56,007 nucleotides of DNA from Acidobacteriota bacterium. GTDB taxonomy: Bacteria > Acidobacteriota > Terriglobia > Terriglobales > Acidobacteriaceae. Numbering within the stretch: position 1 is the stretch's first letter; every line of letters begins with the position of its first letter. Positions 17,811-26,036 of the stretch are shown in pieces. The stretch spans positions 1-56,007 of the forward strand of contig JAGWNX010000011.1 in the NCBI GenBank assembly GCA_028872955.1, written 5' to 3'. The notes under the pieces were generated by a model. The model worked only from the letters and a program-made list of their open reading frames with translations, did no database searches and had not been told where the DNA came from. The position numbers and the translations under genes are program-made.

Positions 17811-18887
17811 CTAGTTCCGGTTCGATTCCTTGTCTGACTCTCCGTCCAACTCTTTGCCAGAGACTGCCCCGGATGCGGCTGCACCTGCGGCCTTCAGGTC
17901 TACGCCGCCCAACTGGGCCCACAGCAGCCCGGTAGGAATGATGCACAGCGTCATGACCAGCAGCAGCACGCCGCCGCACGCAGTCGCCGTCTCTACCGGC
18001 GCACCGTAGAGCGTGTGCATCGCCGTGGCGGTCACGGCGATCTGCGTGAACCAGCCCAGCACCGGTAGCTGCAGCAACGACCCGCCCAGGCTGGCGCCCA
18101 TCAGCAGCATGGTGCGGGCAAAGCTCAGGCCGGCCAGTTGCGGAGTATCGGCAAAGGCGTGGGCCGACTGCTCGTAGGCAGCGCCGATCATGCTCCACAT
18201 GGCCAGGGACAACGCCAGTACGGCGGCGACCTCCCGCAGCGAGCGCAGCCCCAGCAGCCCGGCGCGGAAGCTCAAGATCTTCGTGGCGACACTCTCCGCC
18301 AGCGGCTGCGACAGCCGGCGCAGCATTGCGCGCAATGCATCTGCCAGGGCACCACCCGCTGCCCGCACCGCCAGTGCAAACAGCGCGAGCGCAGCCGTGG
18401 CGCTCAGGCTCACCACACCGGTACGCACAAACAGGGCATGGTGCGGCAGGGTGCGCGGTGTAAACGCCAGCGCGGTGCTGAACAGGATCGCCGCCGCGCC
18501 CAGATCAAACATGCGCTCCAGCGTGTACACCGCCACCTGCTCACTCACATCGAGCCCGGTGCGGCGCGCCACCAGGTACGGACGCACCAGATCCGCCAGC
18601 CTGCCGAAGAGCGCCACTGCGGTGAAGCCGATGAACTGTGGTCCCAGCAGGTCCAGCGCGCGCACGTCGCGGTTCGACGGCAGCAGAATCTTCCAGCGCC
18701 AGCAGCGGAGCAGATAGGTTCCATAGATGAGCGCCATGCCGCCAACGATGTGCAGCGGCTGCACCCCGCGCAGTTCGTGCCAGAAGGTTACCCAGTCAAA
18801 TTGGATGCGATGGTGCAGCGCCACGACCAGCACCACCAGCAGCGCAGCCAGCACCATGCCAAGCCAGGGAGAGCGGTTAGCTGCCAT
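17811..18887 (-). CDS. Flippase-like membrane protein (lysylphosphatidylglycerol synthase transmembrane domain family)
   Basis: A 358-residue polytopic protein. The features of the UPF0104/LPG-synthase transmembrane family are visible: LRCWRWKILLPS in the early loop, FIGFTAVALFGRLADLVRPYLVARR (the conserved GR..E/D.xRP segment), and VYTLERMFDLGA. About eight hydrophobic segments are visible. The catalytic lysyl-transfer domain of MprF is absent, so it is probably a lipid or lipid-linked sugar flippase. The C-terminal tail is charged (GKELDGESDKESNRN). The start overlaps the end of the lytic transglycosylase gene by 11 bases, so the two are probably co-expressed. Confidence 0.82.
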   Translation of the reverse strand: MAANRSPWLGMVLAALLVVLVVALHHRIQFDWVTFWHELRGVQPLHIVGGMALIYGTYLLRCWRWKILLPSNRDVRALDLLGPQFIGFTAVALFGRLADLVRPYLVARRTGLDVSEQVAVYTLERMFDLGAAAILFSTALAFTPRTLPHHALFVRTGVVSLSATAALALFALAVRAAGGALADALRAMLRRLSQPLAESVATKILSFRAGLLGLRSLREVAAVLALSLAMWSMIGAAYEQSAHAFADTPQLAGLSFARTMLLMGASLGGSLLQLPVLGWFTQIAVTATAMHTLYGAPVETATACGGVLLLVMTLCIIPTGLLWAQLGGVDLKAAGAAASGAVSGKELDGESDKESNRN

Positions 18888-19701
18888 GCGCCTTCTGCTT
18901 GCGCCGGTTGAACTCGCGGATCACCCGTGCCACATACGCCTGGGTCTCGCGATACGGCGGCACACCATGGTAGCGATCGACCGCAGCTGGTCCGGCGTTG
19001 TAGGCAGCCAGGGCCAGCGCCAGGTTGTCGTGGTAGCGATCCAGCAGGGCATCCAGATAGGCGGTGCCGCCGGCGATATTCTGCTCCGGCCGAAAGGTAT
19101 CCTGCACGCCCATCTGCGAGGCGGTGCCGGGCATCAGCTGCATCAGCCCCTGGGCCCCTGCGCGCGAGACGGCACGCACCTGGCCGCCGCTCTCGGCCCG
19201 CACGACGCTGGCCAGCAGGTCAGCATCAATGTTGTGGGCTGCGCCAGCACGGGTCAGCAGCTCGTGCAGCTCCGGCTGGGTCAGCGCAGGCTCCGGGCTC
19301 GTCTGGGTCAAGTGGGGCTGCGTCACAATGGTCTGCGTCACGGGCGTGTGCGTGCCTGCTGGTTGCGTTGCGGGTGCGCTGCCTGCCGTGGTCGCAGCGG
19401 AGGCAGCAACGTCGGCCAGCCAATCCACGCGAACCACGTCGTTGGCGGCCACATCCAGATAGTTCACCGTCGCGCCCGGCAGGTACAGCCGCACGCGGTC
19501 GCCGGTGACTTCGCGCCGCACGCAGTCCACCTCGAAGCCATTGCGCAGGGTCACGTGCTCTGCGGCGCGGGCGGTGCAGGGCACTACCGTTGCAACCAGC
19601 GCCAGCGTCATCTGCAGCGTTCTCGCAAACGGGCCAGGAAGCGTGCCGGCCAGGGTGGCCACCCGCCCGCGTCTTTGCCCGGTCTGCATCGCTCTGCTCA
19701 C
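18877..19701 (-). CDS. Secreted lytic transglycosylase (SLT domain)
   Basis: Periplasmic enzyme that cleaves peptidoglycan to anhydromuropeptides. The 274-residue product starts at a GTG (an ATG lies four codons later). It has a hydrophobic signal region TLQMTLALVATVVPCTARA. A linker rich in Thr, Pro and Ala (repeated TQP and VTQT) precedes the SLT domain. The domain has the catalytic Glu in VVRAESGGQ, then GAQGLMQLMPGTASQMGV and NIAGGTAYLDALLDRY, and ends with LALAAYNAGPAAVDRY. These are all family signatures. It overlaps the flippase-like gene downstream by 11 bases. Confidence 0.92.
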   Translation of the reverse strand: MSRAMQTGQRRGRVATLAGTLPGPFARTLQMTLALVATVVPCTARAAEHVTLRNGFEVDCVRREVTGDRVRLYLPGATVNYLDVAANDVVRVDWLADVAASAATTAGSAPATQPAGTHTPVTQTIVTQPHLTQTSPEPALTQPELHELLTRAGAAHNIDADLLASVVRAESGGQVRAVSRAGAQGLMQLMPGTASQMGVQDTFRPEQNIAGGTAYLDALLDRYHDNLALALAAYNAGPAAVDRYHGVPPYRETQAYVARVIREFNRRKQKAHGS

Positions 19702-19755
19702 GCTAAAAGCCTACCATCGCCTGCGTCTGCTTGAGACTCCCACCATCGTGGCGCA

Positions 19756-20697
19756 TCAGCCGCGCAGGGCAGCTTCAATGGCGGCGGCTGCGCCGTCCTC
19801 GGCGTGGTGCCCACCCAGCTGCCAGCCGCGCTGCCGGGCCACCAGGTGCAGCGGCTGCGGCGCGTTGGCCATCAGCACCGCGCGACCGGCGATCTGCAGC
19901 ATGGGCACATCGTTCCAGTTATCGCCAATGGCCAGCACCTCACGCATCGCCACGCCGCATCGCTCGGCCTGCCGCTGCAGCGCCGTGCCCTTGCTGCAAC
20001 CCGCCGGAAGAATATCCACGATGCTAAGGTTGCGCTCCGGATACTCCGTGCGGTGCAGCGCAATCTCCGCGCCTTCGTGCGCATGCTCCTGCTCGCCGAC
20101 TCCCACGGCAGAGACGCCAGGGTGCTCCAGCAATCGGGCCTCGGCGCGCCGCATCCGCTCCACGGTGCCGCACAGCATCATCTGGATCGGTTGCTCCGCA
20201 GTCAGCGCGAGTTCGATCGGGCGCACATGTGCGATGTAGGGCTCATTGGCCTGCATCCACTTGCCAATGCTTGCGTGCAACTCATCCAGTTGCTCCACCA
20301 CCAGCGCGCCGCGCGTGTCGTCGCCGTCAGGCCCTACGCGGTCAAAGGTCACCACCAGCGCATTGCGGAACTCCTCCACGTGACCGCACAGCCACTGCGC
20401 TGTGCTGCGCTGCATCAGGTTCCGCTCCAGCAACTCCGCACCCAGCGTGCGCGTTACGGTTCCGTTGGAGCTGATCAATGTGTGGCTCTCGCGCAGGCCC
20501 AGCCCGCGCAACTGTCGCATGGCATAGCTGTGGCGACGCCCCGTGGCAACCACCAAATGCACCCCGGCGCGCTCTGCCGCCAGCAGCGCGGCGCGGGTGC
20601 CCGCGCTCACGGTGCCGTCTGCGCCCAGCAGCGTGCCGTCCATGTCTACCGCAATCATGCGGACGGAACTTCCAGCCACGCGCGCGAGGTTCTCCAT
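19756..20697 (-). CDS. Cof-type HAD-superfamily phosphatase
   Basis: HAD phosphatase of the Cof/YidA type acting on small phosphorylated compounds. Motif I is VDMDGTLLG (nucleophile Asp and second Asp). Motif II is in LVVATGRRH, the catalytic Lys is likely in PAGCSKGTAL, and motif IV is AIGDNWNDVPML. The 313 residues suit a C2b-capped member (usual length about 270). The first 13 residues may not be translated, since a second ATG stands just before the IAVDMDGT strand. Its 5' end is 57 bp from that of the MATE transporter, which is transcribed divergently. Confidence 0.9.
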   Translation of the reverse strand: MENLARVAGSSVRMIAVDMDGTLLGADGTVSAGTRAALLAAERAGVHLVVATGRRHSYAMRQLRGLGLRESHTLISSNGTVTRTLGAELLERNLMQRSTAQWLCGHVEEFRNALVVTFDRVGPDGDDTRGALVVEQLDELHASIGKWMQANEPYIAHVRPIELALTAEQPIQMMLCGTVERMRRAEARLLEHPGVSAVGVGEQEHAHEGAEIALHRTEYPERNLSIVDILPAGCSKGTALQRQAERCGVAMREVLAIGDNWNDVPMLQIAGRAVLMANAPQPLHLVARQRGWQLGGHHAEDGAAAAIEAALRG

Positions 20698-20754
20698 AGA
20701 TCTTCATTCTCTCATCGACAGGCACAGGCCGAGTGCGCACGATACTCTAAGGCC

Positions 20755-22143
20755 ATGCACTCGATTCGACGCGAGATCAGACCCATGCTTCGCCTGGCGC
20801 TGCCACTGGTGGCAGCCGAGGTGGGCTGGATGGCGATGGGGATCGTCGACACCATCATGGTGGGCCATCTGCCGAACTCGGCCATCGCGCTGGGCGCTGC
20901 TGCGCTGGGTCAGGTCCTTTATCACACGCTGGCCTTCGGGCTTGCCGGTGTGCTGTTCGGCCTGGATACCGTGCTCGCGCAGGCCTTTGGAGGTCGTCGC
21001 ATCGACGATGCGAATCGCGCGCTGCAACACGGTCTACTGCTCGGTGCGCTGCTCACCGCAGTGCTGATGACGCTGACCGCCTTGCTCCCGCTGGCCTTTC
21101 CGCTGCTGCATACGGATCCGCACATCGTTGCGTTGGCCGGGCCGTTCCTCAACGCGCTGAACTGGGGCAGCCCGGTGCTCATCCTGTGGCTGGTGGCACG
21201 CCGCTACCTGCAGGCCTTCAACCACGTGCGCTCGATCGCCTTCACGCTCATTTCGTCGAACCTCATCAACGTGCTTTTCAACTGGCTGCTCATCTACGGC
21301 CATCACTGGGGGCCGGTGCGGATTCCCGCGTGGGGCGTGGCCGGCTCCGGCTGGTCCACCACGCTCTCGCGCTTCTACCAGGCGGCCTGCATGCTGGGCT
21401 TCCTGCTCTACTACGACAGCAAGCACGGCTATGGGCTGCTCAAGACACGCTGGCAGTACCAACGCAGCCGCATGCGGCAACTGCTACGCCTGGGAGCACC
21501 CGTGGGCGCGCAGATCTTTGTAGAGATCGCCATCTTCGCCGCCGTTACCGCCATCATCGCAGGCTTTGGAGCGCTGCCCCTGGCCGGCCACCAGATTGCG
21601 CTGGACTGCGCGAGCTTCACCTTCATGGTGCCGCTCGGCATCTCGGCGGCGGCGTCTGTCCGCGTGGGCCAGGCCATCGGCCGACGCGACCCGGAGGGCG
21701 CACGCGTCGCAGGCTGGGCAGCGCTGCTGCTCTCCAGTCTGTTTATGCTGACCGCCTCGGGGGTCTTCATCGCCATACCGCAGCACATCGCGCGCGGCTT
21801 CTCGCCCTCGCCCGCAGTAATCGCGGCCACGGTGCCACTGCTGTTTGTGGTCGCCATCTTCCAGCTCTTTGATGGGCTGCAGATGACGGCGAATGGTGCA
21901 CTGCGCGGCGCGGGCAACACCAGCGTCGGCCTGATGGTGCATCTGGCGGCCTATTGGCTGGTGGGCCTGCCACTGGGCGCGTGGCTGGGCTTTCGCCGAC
22001 ACCTGGCGGCGGTGGGTCTGTGGAGCGGGCTCTGCGTTGGGCTCATCCTTGCCGGCATCGCACTCACGCTGCTGTGGTATCGCACCACGCTGCGCCTGCA
22101 GGCCATCTGCGCCGCACAGCCGGAGCCCTCAGCGCATCGATAG
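20755..22143 (+). CDS. MATE-family multidrug/Na+ efflux transporter
   Basis: A 462-residue, twelve-helix antiporter of the multidrug and toxic compound extrusion family. The start at 20755 is chosen because MLRLALPLVAAEVGWMAMGIVDTIMVGHL, the standard first helix, begins just after it. Two repeats are visible; the second opens LLRLGAPVGAQIFVEIAIFAAVT. The conserved GAxGxV-like VRVGQAIGRRDPEGAR is present in the second half. Weak AAGG lies just before the ATG, and GATACT ends 8 nt upstream, so the message may be nearly leaderless. It converges on the EamA transporter gene. Substrate not deducible. Confidence 0.92.
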   Translation: MHSIRREIRPMLRLALPLVAAEVGWMAMGIVDTIMVGHLPNSAIALGAAALGQVLYHTLAFGLAGVLFGLDTVLAQAFGGRRIDDANRALQHGLLLGALLTAVLMTLTALLPLAFPLLHTDPHIVALAGPFLNALNWGSPVLILWLVARRYLQAFNHVRSIAFTLISSNLINVLFNWLLIYGHHWGPVRIPAWGVAGSGWSTTLSRFYQAACMLGFLLYYDSKHGYGLLKTRWQYQRSRMRQLLRLGAPVGAQIFVEIAIFAAVTAIIAGFGALPLAGHQIALDCASFTFMVPLGISAAASVRVGQAIGRRDPEGARVAGWAALLLSSLFMLTASGVFIAIPQHIARGFSPSPAVIAATVPLLFVVAIFQLFDGLQMTANGALRGAGNTSVGLMVHLAAYWLVGLPLGAWLGFRRHLAAVGLWSGLCVGLILAGIALTLLWYRTTLRLQAICAAQPEPSAHR

Positions 22144-22170
22144 CTCACCACATCCAGGCAGGCTGCAAGG

Positions 22171-23109
22171 CTAGCCCTCGCGGCTGCGTTCGCTCTCGGC
22201 CACGCTGGACTTCACACGGGTCGTGCTGTTTGTGGTCAGGGTGATGGCCGCTGTCAGAATGAGTGCGCCGCCCAGCCATGCGCTGGGTCCCAGGTGCTCG
22301 CGCAGTACCAGCACGCCCAGCAGGCTGCCGATCAGCGGCTCCATGTTCAGCAGTACCCCGGCCTGCGAAGCCGGCACCTGAGTCATGCCCCAGTTCCAGA
22401 GCAGCGTGGTGGTCGCGGTGCATAGAACGCCGCTGGCCAGCAGGGCGAGCCAGGCACGGCCGCTTACGGTGCTGACCGGCGGCAGGCCGTAGCGTGGCAT
22501 CACCCACGCGGCCAGCATCGCCGTGCCCAGCAGCGTGCCGTATGCGGTGACCACCACGGGGCTGTGGGTGGCCACCAGGCGCTTGTTCAGCAGTACCCAG
22601 AAGAGCGCAATCATCAACGAGAGCACCACCAGCAGGTCGCCGGCCAGTGAAGCCTGGCCGCTGCCTGCGCGAGCCACACCGCCGCTTGCGATCAGCGCCG
22701 CCCCACTGGTGGAGCCGGCCAGCGCCAGCCAGCCCAGCGCGTCCATGCGCTCGTGCGCAAACGCTGCAGCCCCCACGGCCAGAATCACCGGCATCGTGCC
22801 CACCATCAGCGAAGCGTGGCTCACGGTCGTACGCGAAAGGCCGTAGAACTGCATCAGAAACTGCAGCGGCACACCCAGCAGGGAAGCCATGGCCAGCCAG
22901 CGCCACTCCCGCGGGTTCAGTCCCGGACGGTGTGTCACCAGCAGCGGACCCAGCACCAGCATGGCAAACAGAAAGCGGTACAGCACCATGTGCGCAAAGT
23001 TCATCTCGCGCAGGGCGATCTTGCCGAAGAAGAAGCCGCATCCCCACAGCGAGCTGGCCAGCGCGCATGCGCCAAAGCCCAGCACCCGATTCTTGTGTTG
23101 CGCTGTCAT
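22171..23109 (-). CDS. EamA/DMT-family transporter
   Basis: A 312-residue, ten-helix drug/metabolite transporter with two EamA repeats. The first begins FGACALASSLWGCGFFFGKIAL and the second near LAGDLLVVLSLMIALFWVLLNK; the proline-rich end MEPLIGSLLGVLVLREHLGP is the classic signature of this family. The start at 23109 has GAAGAAG just upstream. A longer frame upstream would overlap the divergent acetyltransferase and is rejected. Substrate is unknown. It converges with the MATE gene, leaving 27 bp between them. Confidence 0.9.
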   Translation of the reverse strand: MTAQHKNRVLGFGACALASSLWGCGFFFGKIALREMNFAHMVLYRFLFAMLVLGPLLVTHRPGLNPREWRWLAMASLLGVPLQFLMQFYGLSRTTVSHASLMVGTMPVILAVGAAAFAHERMDALGWLALAGSTSGAALIASGGVARAGSGQASLAGDLLVVLSLMIALFWVLLNKRLVATHSPVVVTAYGTLLGTAMLAAWVMPRYGLPPVSTVSGRAWLALLASGVLCTATTTLLWNWGMTQVPASQAGVLLNMEPLIGSLLGVLVLREHLGPSAWLGGALILTAAITLTTNSTTRVKSSVAESERSREG

Positions 23110-23148
23110 CTTCTTCACTCTCGCACACCTCGCGCTACCATGGTGTGC

Positions 23149-23673
23149 ATGTTGAACTCCTCGGACATGAACCTTCGCAGAGCGGTTCCGGGTGACGAGT
23201 ACGCGCTCTCCCTGCTCGGCTCCGCAACCTTTCTCGAGGCCTTCGTCGGCTTTCTGCAGGGTGCGGATCTGCTGGCCCACTGCCAGCACCAGCATGCGAC
23301 GCACATCTATGCGGAGTGGCTGGCTTCAGCGCATGCTCACATTGGCCTGGCTGAGCTGCAGGCCGCGCCCGTCGGCTACGCCGTGCTGTGCCAGCCCGAT
23401 CTACCCGTTCCGTTGCACGCGGGCGATATGGAGCTCAAGCGGTTCTACGTGCTTCACCGCCTCCAGCGCAGCGGTCTGGGCGCAACGCTCATGAACTGGG
23501 CGATTGAACAGTCGCAGGCGAGCGGCGCGGGGCGGCTGCTGCTGGGCGTGAACGCGCAGAACGAAAAGGCCATCAGCTTCTACACCCGCCACGGCTTTTC
23601 AAGCGTAGGCACGCGCAGCTTTCGCGTGGGCAACTCGCTAAATCATGACCTGGTGCTGGCGCGCACGCTGTAG
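23149..23673 (+). CDS. GNAT-family N-acetyltransferase
   Basis: Acyl-CoA N-acetyltransferase of about 170 residues. MNLRRAVPGDEYAL marks the N-terminal strand and helix. LKRFYVLHRLQRSGLGATLMN is motif A, containing the acetyl-CoA loop (Q/RxxGxG/A as QRSGLG). LLLGVNAQNEKAISFYTRHGFSSVG is motif B, typical of ribosomal-protein or small-molecule acetyltransferases. Possible starts are 23140, 23149 and 23167; none has a ribosome binding site. A TACCAT hexamer ends 7 nt before 23149. The gene is divergent from the EamA gene with a 39-bp gap. Confidence 0.88.
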   Translation: MLNSSDMNLRRAVPGDEYALSLLGSATFLEAFVGFLQGADLLAHCQHQHATHIYAEWLASAHAHIGLAELQAAPVGYAVLCQPDLPVPLHAGDMELKRFYVLHRLQRSGLGATLMNWAIEQSQASGAGRLLLGVNAQNEKAISFYTRHGFSSVGTRSFRVGNSLNHDLVLARTL

Positions 23674-23680
23674 TCGCTGT

Positions 23681-23716
23681 GCCACCGGGGCCGCGTGTGG
23701 TCGCTGCCCCGGTGGC
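23681..23716. terminator. Bidirectional hairpin between converging genes
   Basis: GCCACCGGGGC pairs perfectly over 11 bases with GCCCCGGTGGC, loop 14 nt. It stands between the acetyltransferase (plus) and the M13 peptidase (minus), which converge. No T-run follows, so termination may be weak or Rho-assisted. Confidence 0.55.
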
Positions 23717-23732
23717 GACATGCGCCCCTCCG

Positions 23733-25820
23733 CTACCAGACGCGGCAACTATTCGCTGGCACCATCGGTGAGCCCTTCTTGCAGCCAAAGGCGGCGGCAA
23801 AGTCCGGCTGATTCTGCAGCACGCCGCGCACGCGCAGGTCATCGGGCGAGTGCGGGTCGCTCAGCACCTCGGTCCGCACCAGCTCCGGATGCGCGGTCTC
23901 GCAGTAGTTCTGCGCAAACCCCCGGAAGAAGTGCTGGGCCGGGGTGTAGCCGTCCTGCCTGGCTGTCAAATCGACGTGCTGCATGCGCGCACGCTGCATG
24001 TAGGCCATAAAGGCGAGGGTAAGGCCGCCATTGTCGGCCGTGTTCTCGCCCAGGGTCAGCTTGCCGTTGAGCTTCACATCATCTACCGCGGTAAAGCTGC
24101 TGTACTCGTCCACCAGGCATTGGCCGCGCTGCTCATACTGCTTGGCATCTTCGGCCGTCCACCAGTCGCTCAGGTTGCCCTTGCCGTCGAATTTACGTCC
24201 TTCGTCGTCAAAGCCGTGGGTCAGCTCATGCCCAATGATGGAGCCGATGTGGCCGTAGTTCACGGCATCGCTGGCATTCTTGTCATAGAACGCCGGCTGC
24301 AGAATTCCGGCCGGGAAGTTGATGTCGTTCATGCTTGGGTCGTAGTACGCATTCACCGTCGGCGGGCTCATCAACCACTCGCCACGATCCACCGGCTTGC
24401 CGATCTTGTTCAGCTGGCGATCATTCTCAAACTCGTTGGCTCGCAGCAGGTTGCCCGCCGCGTCCTCCGGCCGCACCTCAAGCGTCGAGTAGTCGCGCCA
24501 CTTGTCCGGGTAGCCAATCTTGTTCGCTACCAGATGCAGCTTCTGCTTGGCCTGCTGCTTGGTCTCGGCAGACATCCAGTCGCGCGTGTCGATGTCGCGC
24601 TCCATCGCGGCTTCAATATCGCCGACCATCTGCAGCATCTTGGCCTTGCTCTCTGCGCTGAAGTACTGCTCGACCCACAGCTTGCCCAGCGCCTCGCCCA
24701 TGGCAGAGTCAACCCACACGGAGCAGCGCCGATCGCGGCTGCGCGGCTGCTGCGTGCCGTACAGCTTGCGCGCGTTGAAGTCGAAGTTCTCCTCGTCAAA
24801 TGCCTTGGGCAGCCGCGAGGCCACCGCCGTCAGCAGGTGGTAGCGCATGTAGGCCTGCAGCGTATCCAGGTCGGTCGTGGCAAGCACCTGCGTCAGTACT
24901 GGCCAGAACTGGGGCGTCGCGTCGTTCAGTTCCGTCACCTGCGGCGAGTGCACCTCGCGCTCAAAGGCGCCAAACTCAAACCCGGACAGCGTGTGCTCAA
25001 ACTCCGCCACCGGCTTCAGGTGGTAGGTCTTCTCCGGATCGCGCATATCCGTAATGCTCATAGAGCCTTTGGCGAGCGCCGTCTCCAGGGCCACAACCTT
25101 GCTGGCCTGCTGCGCCGCTTTGTCAGCGGGGGTGCCGGCCAGGGTCAGCATCTTGGCGATGTGTGCATCATACTGCTGCAGTAGGGTGCGGTCTTTCTCG
25201 CCCGTTCGCAGGTAGTAGTCCTTCTCGGGCAGCCCCAGCCCGCCCTGGCTGATCGAAGCAATCTGCTTGGTCGCATCTTTGAAGTCCTGCTGCTCGCCAT
25301 AGCCAAAGAAGACGTCCACATTCACGCGCTGCAGTGTGCCAATGACCTTGGCCAGCTGTGCCTTGTCGTGCACGCCATCAATGGCGGCCAGGTAGCTGGC
25401 AATGGGGGCCAGGCCACGCTTCTCAATGGTGTCCACGTCCATGCAGGCGTTGTAGTAGTCGCCAATCTTCTGCTCTTCCGGCGTGCGGCCGGTGGTCTTG
25501 GCGGCAACGTCCTTCAGAATCTTCGCCAGCGACTGATTGTTGATATTGAAGACTTCGTAGAACGGGTCCATCATCGGCGCATCGGCCGGAATCGGGTGGT
25601 TCGCCGCGTACTTGCCACAGGCAAACTTGTAGAAGTCCGTACAAGGGTCCACGGAGGGGTCCATGTCCTTGGCATCAAAGCCCGGGGTGGGCACATACAC
25701 GGGAGGCAACGGCCTGGTTGCAGTCTGCACTGTGCCGCTCTGGGCCTGTGCCAGTCCTGCCAGCACGGCTGCCGCCATCAGCCCCCACACTCCGCTTGTC
25801 TTCCATCTCCAGTGCCCCAT
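23733..25820 (-). CDS. Secreted M13-family zinc endopeptidase (neprilysin-like)
   Basis: A 695-residue extracytoplasmic metallopeptidase. The start at 25820 has GGAGACAGA upstream and gives a signal peptide (GLMAAAVLAGLAQAQ). The N-domain has the hallmark FDAKDMDPSVDPCTDFYKFACGKY start. The zinc site is HELTH (residues about 531-535) within IGSIIGHELTHGFDDEGR, and the third ligand is in GENTADNGGL. The protein ends PANSCRVW, the conserved CxVW tail. M13 enzymes are frequent in Acidobacteriota, where they are thought to degrade external peptides. The frame extends upstream of 25820 without similarity. Confidence 0.95.
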   Translation of the reverse strand: MGHWRWKTSGVWGLMAAAVLAGLAQAQSGTVQTATRPLPPVYVPTPGFDAKDMDPSVDPCTDFYKFACGKYAANHPIPADAPMMDPFYEVFNINNQSLAKILKDVAAKTTGRTPEEQKIGDYYNACMDVDTIEKRGLAPIASYLAAIDGVHDKAQLAKVIGTLQRVNVDVFFGYGEQQDFKDATKQIASISQGGLGLPEKDYYLRTGEKDRTLLQQYDAHIAKMLTLAGTPADKAAQQASKVVALETALAKGSMSITDMRDPEKTYHLKPVAEFEHTLSGFEFGAFEREVHSPQVTELNDATPQFWPVLTQVLATTDLDTLQAYMRYHLLTAVASRLPKAFDEENFDFNARKLYGTQQPRSRDRRCSVWVDSAMGEALGKLWVEQYFSAESKAKMLQMVGDIEAAMERDIDTRDWMSAETKQQAKQKLHLVANKIGYPDKWRDYSTLEVRPEDAAGNLLRANEFENDRQLNKIGKPVDRGEWLMSPPTVNAYYDPSMNDINFPAGILQPAFYDKNASDAVNYGHIGSIIGHELTHGFDDEGRKFDGKGNLSDWWTAEDAKQYEQRGQCLVDEYSSFTAVDDVKLNGKLTLGENTADNGGLTLAFMAYMQRARMQHVDLTARQDGYTPAQHFFRGFAQNYCETAHPELVRTEVLSDPHSPDDLRVRGVLQNQPDFAAAFGCKKGSPMVPANSCRVW

Positions 25821-26036
25821 TCTGTCTCCTTGTGTCTTTGGCTGATGCCCGGTTACCCGCATTTCTTTTAAACTTGTATCACCTGTGCGGATGCCTCGGC
25901 CGTCTGTTGGCGATGTGCGTTGCAGTCGGATGGAAGCGCTGCGCCCCGACGTCGCAGCGTTGCAGGCTTCCGGGTACACTGGCAGCAAAGCTCCTGCCGC
26001 AGCATGGTCGTGCTATGCGGCGCAGAGTCTCCCGCC